A DNA stretch of 6,541 nt from Legionellales bacterium UBA5158 (GTDB lineage: Bacteria > Pseudomonadota > Gammaproteobacteria > DSM-16500): assembly GCA_002413665.1 (NCBI GenBank), contig DHXK01000130.1, positions 1 to 6,541 of the forward strand, read 5' to 3'. Positions 1 to 3,456 of the stretch are shown here, piece by piece (within the stretch, counting starts at the first letter, position 1; the number at the start of each line of letters is the position of its first letter). The position numbers and the translations under genes were made by a program. The notes beneath the pieces are model-generated. The model ran no database searches and had not been told where the DNA came from. It saw only the letters and a list, made by a program, of their open reading frames with translations.

Positions 1-22
1 AGGAGATGTGTATAAGAGACAG
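1..22 (+). other. Nextera/Tn5 mosaic-end adapter remnant (sequencing artefact)
   Basis: Bases 4-22 read AGATGTGTATAAGAGACAG, the exact 19-base Tn5 transposase mosaic end used in Nextera libraries. The GG at positions 2-3 also fits the read-2 version of the adapter. This is library sequence, not biology, so the true sequence begins at 23 and any gene crossing this edge is cut artificially. It is not evidence of a Tn5 insertion in the organism. Confidence 0.95.
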
Positions 23-48
23 GTTTTATCTGCATTGTTAGTTGCCAT
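23..48 (-). CDS. Start of a truncated reading frame (8 codons visible)
   Basis: An ATG at 48-46 opens the frame MATNNADK, which runs without a stop into the adapter at 22. It is preceded by an A-rich leader, the usual look of Bacteroidota translation starts, and follows the tRNA 3' end by 25 bases on the same strand. It would be the next gene of the leftward early operon. Only eight residues are visible, so no family can be assigned and the start could be a chance ATG. Confidence 0.35.
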
Positions 49-73
49 ATTTTTTTATTTTATTGTTTGTTAG

Positions 74-145
74 TTGCGCCGGGCAGATTCGAACTGCCGA
101 CCCCTGGAGTATGAGTCCAGTGAGCTACCGCTGCTCTACGGCGCT
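74..145 (-). tRNA. tRNA with CAU anticodon (Met type, initiator-like features)
   Basis: The minus strand folds into a full 72-nt cloverleaf. Acceptor pairs 2-7 are GCGCCG with CGGCGC. The D stem is GAGC/GCTC with a 7-nt loop containing GG. The anticodon stem is CTGGA/TCCAG with loop CTCATAC (anticodon CAT). The variable loop is GGGTC, and the T stem GGCAG/CTGCC has loop TTCGAAT. Positions 1 and 72 are both A and cannot pair. A mismatch there is a hallmark of bacterial initiator tRNA, and the D stem with A11-U24 also fits. Of the three G-C pairs normally found in an initiator anticodon stem, only two are present (the third is A31-U39). CCA is not encoded: CTA follows the discriminator A. An elongator Met or a lysidine-modified Ile tRNA cannot be excluded. 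The gene starts four bases after the stop of the 35-aa gene, so it is probably processed from the operon transcript. Confidence 0.9.
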
Positions 146-149
146 GTTG

Positions 150-257
150 TTATTTTTTTGTACACCACTCATTAAAATCCTTTGCCAGGTTTACTAAAAA
201 TGCAAGAGCGTAACCCATTAAAAAAAGTATCGCCACAAAAAAAATTAGTATGTTCAT
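150..257 (-). CDS. 35-aa single-span membrane microprotein
   Basis: ATG at 257-255 opens a 35-codon frame ending in TAA at 152-150. The predicted protein begins MNILIFFVAILFLMGYALAF. Residues 3-23 are almost entirely hydrophobic and fit one transmembrane helix. The tail, about residues 24-35, is polar and ends in CTKK. The start codon lies two bases after the TGA of the 65-aa HTH gene, which suggests translational coupling, and the tRNA begins four bases after the stop. Without this frame there would be an odd 114-base hole in a very compact operon. The family is not recognised. Small phage membrane proteins of this kind include holin accessory, superinfection-exclusion and toxin-like peptides, but nothing here chooses between them. 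The composition is partly driven by T/A-rich DNA, so coding status is likely but unproven. Confidence 0.6.
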   Translation of the reverse strand: MNILIFFVAILFLMGYALAFLVNLAKDFNEWCTKK

Positions 258-259
258 CT

Positions 260-457
260 TCACTTATTTTGTTTTAAAAAATATTGGTTGTCCGAAGGAT
301 CGTATTTAATATTGAATTGCCGTTTGTATATATGTAACTGCCTTAGTGAAATCTGCAATGCCTCAGCAGCTGCTGCCCTGTTGTTTTTAAATTTGTTCAT
401 TGCTTTTACTACCAGGTGCTTTATGTGATGTTCAATATTTAAAATTTCTTCCGCCAT
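260..457 (-). CDS. Small Fis-type (HTH_8-like) DNA-binding protein, 65 aa
   Basis: The protein is essentially one helix-turn-helix unit. After an N-terminal helix (about residues 8-23), the segment NNRAAAAEALQISLRQLHIY (25-44) follows the Fis-family pattern 'GNR-x-x-AA-x-x-LGIS-x-R-x-L', with an alternative NNR start and the turn at LQIS. About 15 polar residues follow. There is no sigma-54 AAA or receiver domain, so this is a free-standing DNA-binding domain like Fis or small phage regulators. The ATG directly abuts the TAA of the upstream 127-aa gene (458-460), so the two are probably translated by reinitiation. Its position late in the early operon suggests an accessory regulator or nucleoid-binding protein acting after the Cro-like gene; this is inference. 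The DNA-binding call is good, the target unknown. Confidence 0.85.
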   Translation of the reverse strand: MAEEILNIEHHIKHLVVKAMNKFKNNRAAAAEALQISLRQLHIYKRQFNIKYDPSDNQYFLKQNK

Positions 458-841
458 TTATTGCATGTTTGCTTTAAACATTTTTATTGAAGGATTATTT
501 TTTTGCAGTTCTTCAATTTCTGCAGTTAGATTTTGGATCTTTTGTTTTGCCTCCCTTATATAGATAAAAAGGAATCGCTGATCATCATACGGAATCTTCA
601 GAAGATCATCCAGTTTCATTTGTATTCTGGTGCGTTCGCTGCATAATAATCCAAGCGCAATGGCTCCCATGAATGAATTTTGTAATTGCGGATCTCTTTT
701 TGGTAGTGGCTCCATTTCCTGTATCTCAATAAAATTAATTTTGTTTAGTACCCGCATCTGTGCCTGCATTGCCGTTTCAGCAGCAACCTCAGAAAAAAAC
801 TTTCGGCCATCCAGTTCATACAATACTTTAAATTTTTTCAT
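458..841 (-). CDS. Unrecognised 127-aa early protein with C-terminal coiled coil
   Basis: I do not recognise a named family. Residues 1-45 (starting MKKFKVLYELDGRKFFSEVA) look like a small beta-alpha-beta unit, with alternating hydrophobic residues in KVLYEL and FFSEV, a helix AAETAMQAQMRVLNKI, and a final strand FIEIQEME. The centre (51-85) contains a short hydrophobic helix, FMGAIALGLLC. Residues 90-115 are strongly helical and charged (REAKQKIQNLTAEIEELQK), a likely coiled coil, so oligomerisation is plausible. ATG at 841-839 follows the upstream 150-aa gene by 18 bases, and the TAA touches the ATG of the Fis-type gene. Position in the leftward early operon suggests a regulatory or host-takeover role, but the sequence alone gives no function. 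Confidence 0.8.
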   Translation of the reverse strand: MKKFKVLYELDGRKFFSEVAAETAMQAQMRVLNKINFIEIQEMEPLPKRDPQLQNSFMGAIALGLLCSERTRIQMKLDDLLKIPYDDQRFLFIYIREAKQKIQNLTAEIEELQKNNPSIKMFKANMQ

Positions 842-859
842 TTTTATTTTGGTTTATGA

Positions 860-1312
860 TTAAGACTTTTTTGTGCACTCCCTTCCGTAATTCTGCATTA
901 TTTTCTCTATGCTAATGGCCCTCTTTTTTAATGCATTCAACAGCAGTTGCGCAAACACATCAGGCAACCGGTTAGCAACGGCCTCTTCAACTTCTGAATA
1001 AATATTTGTGAGTGATGCGGTGTATTCAAATTGCCGGGTGGTAAGCAGCAGTTCTGGTAAAAATTTTTCGCAATCCTTAATTGAAAATGCCGGCAATATG
1101 CAATCAGCAGGATTTAATTTTTCTATTTCCTGCAAACCTGTATAATAATCATCGGGATCAAACCTTTGTGTTACATCTATATAACATACAGTGGGAAAAA
1201 TTTTCCAACTGTATGCCGTTTCAATATCAAAGCCTGCTATAACAAGCTGTTGGCAAAGGTTTGGCGATACATAGCAATCGGTAATTTGAGTTTCGATAAA
1301 ATTATATAGCAT
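860..1312 (-). CDS. Unrecognised 150-aa early phage-type protein
   Basis: The protein begins with a segment, YVSPNLCQQLVIAGFD (14-29), that resembles the 'S-x-x-x-A-x-x-L-x-x-x-GF' opening of a widespread uncharacterised family in Bacteroidota phages and mobile elements. ILPAFSIKDCEKFLPELL (72-89) and the helical end LPDVFAQLLLNALKKRAIS (116-134) fit the rest of that pattern. This resemblance is from memory and has not been checked. The protein contains several cysteines (13, 20, 43, 71, 81, 145), but they are not paired as in a zinc finger. There is no signal peptide or membrane segment. ATG at 1312-1310 is preceded four bases upstream by the 11-mer TAAAACTTTTA, also found before the 70-aa gene. 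The stop of the upstream 128-aa gene lies 20 bases away, so these are operon partners. Function unknown. Confidence 0.8.
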   Translation of the reverse strand: MLYNFIETQITDCYVSPNLCQQLVIAGFDIETAYSWKIFPTVCYIDVTQRFDPDDYYTGLQEIEKLNPADCILPAFSIKDCEKFLPELLLTTRQFEYTASLTNIYSEVEEAVANRLPDVFAQLLLNALKKRAISIEKIMQNYGRECTKKS

Positions 1313-1332
1313 AAAATAAAAGTTTTAATAGT

Positions 1333-1719
1333 TTAAGCATTTTCATGATCAGCAGGGGTTTTAGATTTCCACCACTCGGTTAATAGTTCGCTCTGTACTT
1401 CATAATTTCTTTGCGTGTATGCAATTACTAATTGATCAAGTTTAAAATCGGGAGTTACAGATCCGTGATTGTATCTTTTTAACATTTCTGCCTGGTAGGC
1501 AGCATGATGGCCAATGTTTAAATATGACAGCAGATCACTGATCTTGCTAAAAGGAAATGTGCGCACTGCAATTATTTTTCCTATGCCCATGTTCATGCTT
1601 TTGTAAATTATTTGTGCCTCAGCGCCGGGATGATAAAACTCCTGGCTGGGCCTTATATCATTAAAGCAATCGTTAAAGAGTTTGCCGTTTGCATTTACCG
1701 TATAGTGGAGTGTAAGCAC
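1333..1719 (-). CDS. 128-aa protein, possibly ASCH/PUA-like
   Basis: The start is GTG at 1719-1717, overlapping the TAG of the 70-aa gene by one base (TAGTG), a classic coupling arrangement that supports this rare start over the internal Met at residue 42. The middle of the protein, EAQIIYKSMNMGIGKIIAVR (34-53), followed by TFPFSKISDLLSYL and a helix with AEMLKRYN, has the strand order and 'G-K-I-x-x-V' feel of ASCH-type RNA-binding beta barrels common in phages. The end, LDQLVIAYTQRNYEVQSELL (94-113), would be the closing strand and helix. The ASCH suggestion is a weak structural guess, not a motif match. No catalytic residues, signal peptide or membrane span are visible. It is the second gene of the early operon. 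Confidence 0.8.
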   Translation of the reverse strand: MLTLHYTVNANGKLFNDCFNDIRPSQEFYHPGAEAQIIYKSMNMGIGKIIAVRTFPFSKISDLLSYLNIGHHAAYQAEMLKRYNHGSVTPDFKLDQLVIAYTQRNYEVQSELLTEWWKSKTPADHENA

Positions 1720-1931
1720 TAAGCGGTTTGGGATTGTTTAAGCATGTAAGCCCTTATTTTTTTTATTACACTTTCTTTTCCTGTACCAGTATTTAGTACC
1801 CGCAACAAGGTTTGACGTGGTGTTTTTTTATTGCGTTCAAAATGTGTTTTGGTGCCTTGTAGGTTGAAATAAGTTTTCCAATTGTTAATTTCTTCCTCTC
1901 CCACGTTTACCATCCTTCCGGCTATTTGCAT
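1719..1931 (-). CDS. 70-aa Cro-like small regulator candidate, first gene of early operon
   Basis: This is the promoter-proximal gene of the leftward operon, directly divergent from the CI-like gene at 2036, the position of Cro in lambdoid and P2-like switches. The protein is basic. Residues 36-64 (KTPRQTLLRVLNTGTGKESV and on to IKKIRAYM) resemble the recognition helix, loop and last helix of a small XRE/Cro domain. The N-terminal half, VGEEEINNWKTYFNLQGTKT (10-29), is a poorer fit to the first HTH helix. ATG at 1931-1929 has no Shine-Dalgarno but carries the 11-mer TAAAACTTTTA three bases upstream. The leftward promoter candidate ends about 40 bases upstream. The Cro assignment rests mostly on position and size; it could instead be another small DNA-binding protein or an antirepressor. 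Confidence 0.75.
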   Translation of the reverse strand: MQIAGRMVNVGEEEINNWKTYFNLQGTKTHFERNKKTPRQTLLRVLNTGTGKESVIKKIRAYMLKQSQTA

Positions 1932-1956
1932 TATTAAAAGTTTTATATTACGTTTA
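1925..1956 (+). promoter_or_regulatory. Candidate rightward promoter for the CI-like gene
   Basis: TTTG at 1925-1928 and TACGTTTA at 1949-1956 are separated by 20 bases. They match the Bacteroidota pattern TTTG, spacer, TAnnTTTG in all but the last base. Transcription would start near 1961-1963 and give a leader of about 73 bases before the ATG at 2036. The upstream element lies inside the first codons of the divergent 70-aa gene. Recognised by eye only. Confidence 0.45.
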
Positions 1957-1974
1957 CGTTACAAAATCATAACG
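1957..1974. promoter_or_regulatory. Candidate operator palindrome between the two promoters
   Basis: CGTTA at 1957-1961 and TAACG at 1970-1974 form an 18-bp dyad with an 8-bp centre. It covers the expected start sites of both the rightward and the leftward promoter, so a bound repressor could block both. It is enclosed by a larger perfect 8-bp inverted repeat, TTACGTTT (1948-1955) and AAACGTAA (1980-1987), largely made of the mirrored -7 boxes. Confidence 0.45.
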
Positions 1975-1978
1975 GAAA

Positions 1979-2011
1979 CAAACGTAACATAATATTCCGA
2001 TATGTTCCACA
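1979..2011 (-). promoter_or_regulatory. Candidate leftward promoter for the early operon
   Basis: On the minus strand TACGTTTG (1986-1979) is a perfect match to the Bacteroidota -7 element TAnnTTTG. Twenty-one bases upstream is TGTG (2011-2008), a 3-of-4 match to TTTG. Transcription would start near 1974 with a leader of about 40 bases before the ATG at 1931. The -7 box overlaps one GTAACATAAT copy (1984-1993), as expected of an operator that represses this promoter. Confidence 0.5.
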
Positions 2012-2023
2012 TTGTAACATAAT
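1984..2023. repeat. Two GTAACATAAT direct repeats, candidate repressor sites
   Basis: The 10-mer GTAACATAAT occurs at 1984-1993 and 2014-2023, exactly 30 bp apart, about three helical turns, so both would face the same side of the DNA. The first overlaps the leftward -7 box. The second lies just upstream of the leftward -33 element and forms the right arm of a dyad with TATGTT (2001-2006) and AACATA (2016-2021). GTTAC at 1958-1962 is the same half site inverted. Confidence 0.5.
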
Positions 2024-2035
2024 TAATTTATCCAC

Positions 2036-2428
2036 ATGGGTGTTAATAATTTAGAAACGGAATTAGATTTACTTAATCTCATAATCAAATTTGACTATAA
2101 AACCATAGAAGAATTTGTTGCATTTATTGGCATGAGTCGACAACATCTTAACCGGCTGAAACGTAAGGCAGAGGCTAATAACGGAGTATTGGATTATGAT
2201 CTAAAATTAAAATTAAAAGGCCTCGGTATCGATCTTTATAAATGGAAACAATCACCAAAAAAAGATCATGTTAATACTTTCAAAAAAAATACTGTTGCAG
2301 AAGAACAGGGCATTTATATAAATAAAGAAACGCTTGTCGAATTGCTGCAGAGCCAGCAACGAACTATTGAAAGCCAGCAGGCAACTATTTCTACATTGGT
2401 AAAACCTGCGCACAAAAAAACTGCTTGA
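2036..2428 (+). CDS. CI-like HTH transcriptional regulator with C-terminal coiled coil, 130 aa
   Basis: Residues 8-65 form a helical DNA-binding domain. TIEEFVAFIGMSRQHLNRLK (23-42) is a good helix-turn-helix, with the turn at IGMS and the recognition helix RQHLNRLKRKA, followed by helices ending in KGLGIDLYKW. A basic linker (71-85) leads to a glutamine-rich helix, ETLVELLQSQQRTIESQQAT (98-117), probably a coiled coil for dimerisation. This N-HTH plus short coil layout is frequent in Bacteroidota mobile-element repressors. It lacks the S24 peptidase domain of lambda CI, so RecA-driven self-cleavage is unlikely and induction would need another route, such as an antirepressor. The gene is divergent from the early operon across a 104-bp operator-rich gap. 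ATG at 2036 has no Shine-Dalgarno. The role as lysogeny repressor is inferred from domain and position. Confidence 0.85.
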   Translation: MGVNNLETELDLLNLIIKFDYKTIEEFVAFIGMSRQHLNRLKRKAEANNGVLDYDLKLKLKGLGIDLYKWKQSPKKDHVNTFKKNTVAEEQGIYINKETLVELLQSQQRTIESQQATISTLVKPAHKKTA

Positions 2429-2494
2429 GAGTTGTATGGAGGCGCAAAGTTACTACGCACAAACAATTAAGTTTTGATTTTTAAATATGAATGC

Positions 2495-2848
2495 ATGCTT
2501 ACACAATTTGAATACAAACAATTGGGTCCTTCTTTTTTGGTTTGTAAGCCAGAGAACGCTCCGGTAGGGAATCCATTTTATAAACAGAAAGTAGTTTTTA
2601 CCGGCGATCTCGAAGGATGGGACAGGCAAACTGCAGCATACCTTGTGCAAACATTAGGCGGTGATGTAGATCAGCAGGTGAGTGGTAAAACAGATGTTGT
2701 AGTAATCGGTAAAAAGCCCGGACCATCCAAGATGGAAAAAGTAATTGATATACTTGCCTCTGGTAAATTATTAGTTGTGATGAATGAAAGAGTTTTTAAT
2801 CTGGAAACTTTACCATACCTGCATTTAATTGGAATCACCAATCCTTAG
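2495..2848 (+). CDS. Stand-alone BRCT-domain protein, 117 aa
   Basis: After about 27 residues with no recognised domain, the rest is one BRCT domain (about 28-107). It has the first strand KQKVVFTGDL, a helix with TAAYLVQTL, the hallmark GGDV turn, the strand KTDVVVIGKK, then GPSKMEKVIDILASGKLLVV and the closing MNERVF. This is closest in style to the C-terminal BRCT of bacterial NAD-dependent DNA ligase (TG, GG and K-TD positions). No nucleotidyltransferase, helicase or exonuclease part is attached. It probably binds DNA ends, nicks or a repair protein in the cytoplasm, but no partner is visible. I chose ATG 2495; an in-frame TTG at 2474 would add seven residues, MIFKYEC, with no support. 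It follows the CI-like gene by 66 bases on the same strand, so co-expression with the repressor is possible. Its 3' end overlaps the convergent DUF4468-like gene by 14 bases. Confidence 0.88.
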   Translation: MLTQFEYKQLGPSFLVCKPENAPVGNPFYKQKVVFTGDLEGWDRQTAAYLVQTLGGDVDQQVSGKTDVVVIGKKPGPSKMEKVIDILASGKLLVVMNERVFNLETLPYLHLIGITNP

Positions 2849-3374
2849 TGCTTGAAGTTTTGCCAGCCATTGTATTTTTTAGATTTGTGATCAATGCTTT
2901 TATTTTTTCATTAAGTTGATCGAAAAGTTCTGCGGTTTGTTTTTTTCCGAGCATGTGCTTTTTAATTCTCTCTTCATCTTCCAATGGGGCGCTGTCATTA
3001 TAATTAGGCCCAATCATTTCAAGAACAAAATTTGTTAGCGTGTATTTATAACGACCATCTTTACATTGGATCGTTAATTTAAAATTTACAAGCTTCTTAT
3101 CAGCAGAGCCTATTAAACTTTTAAAAGAGATCTGAATTATTCCTTTTCCGATCACGGTTTTGCTTGCATCATCATTTAATTGCGTAACATCCTTGCCCGA
3201 TTTAAATGCATCTACAATAAATATTTTTGCACGGCTGTAAAGTTTATCAGCGTTTGCGCTGTCAACGTTTACCACTTCTGTAAATTCATATTTACCCTCT
3301 ACATTTTTTGGAAGTACATCCTGTGCAGAACAAAAAAGAGGAACAAAAAATAGTAATGTCAAGATCCTGATCAT
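2835..3374 (-). CDS. Secreted DUF4468-like protein, 179 aa
   Basis: An N-terminal signal peptide is clear: MIRILTLLFFVPLFCSAQDV has a basic start, a hydrophobic core and a probable cleavage after SAQ (residue 18). The cysteine at 15 is not in a proper lipobox, because Phe precedes it, so signal peptidase I is more likely than lipidation. Residues 27-118 (GKYEFTEVVNVDSANADKLY, then a long helix with RAKIFIVDAF, paired strands TVIGKGIIQISFK and FKLTIQCKDGRYKYTLTNFV) match my memory of DUF4468, a TBP-fold domain found mainly in secreted Bacteroidota proteins. A charged helical tail follows. The cellular role of the family is unknown; periplasmic or surface location is expected. ATG at 3374-3372 is the only sensible start. 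It is separated from the tail gene by a repeat and lies outside both phage operons, so it is either cargo or a host gene. Confidence 0.82.
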   Translation of the reverse strand: MIRILTLLFFVPLFCSAQDVLPKNVEGKYEFTEVVNVDSANADKLYSRAKIFIVDAFKSGKDVTQLNDDASKTVIGKGIIQISFKSLIGSADKKLVNFKLTIQCKDGRYKYTLTNFVLEMIGPNYNDSAPLEDEERIKKHMLGKKQTAELFDQLNEKIKALITNLKNTMAGKTSSTKDW

Positions 3375-3412
3375 AAAATTATATTTTATACAAAATACAA
3401 TTTTTATTGCTG

Positions 3413-3453
3413 ATATGAGATTGCTTCGTCGTGCCTCCTCGCAATGACGAAGA
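3413..3453. repeat. REP-like interspersed repeat with interleaved inverted repeats
   Basis: CTTCGTC (3424-3430) pairs with GACGAAG (3446-3452), and ATTGC (3420-3424) pairs with GCAAT (3441-3445). The two stems interleave, so the transcript could form alternative hairpins or a pseudoknot. The minus-strand core, GTCATTGCGAGGAGGCACGA, is, from memory, a common interspersed element in Bacteroidota and some other bacteria. It starts four bases past the stop of the 723-aa gene. No U-run follows, so it is not a standard intrinsic terminator. Confidence 0.7.
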
Positions 3454-3456
3454 AAC

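Noticed and set aside
74..145. tRNA as host attachment site for the element
   Set aside because: No integrase or duplicated tRNA fragment is visible, and the tight operon spacing points to a gene of the element itself. The left flank is missing, so this cannot be fully excluded.
630..863. Plus-strand open frame of 77 aa
   Set aside because: Antisense to the 127-aa gene, which has the better composition and operon spacing.
1948..2023. Short repeats as a CRISPR or iteron array
   Set aside because: Only two perfect 10-mers and scattered half sites occur within a promoter region. There are no regular spacers, and operator function explains them better.
2474..2494. TTG start for the BRCT protein
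   Set aside because: Adds seven unlikely residues; the ATG at 2495 is the simpler start.
2453..2650. Minus-strand open frame of 65 aa
   Set aside because: Overlaps the clear BRCT gene and lacks domain or context support.
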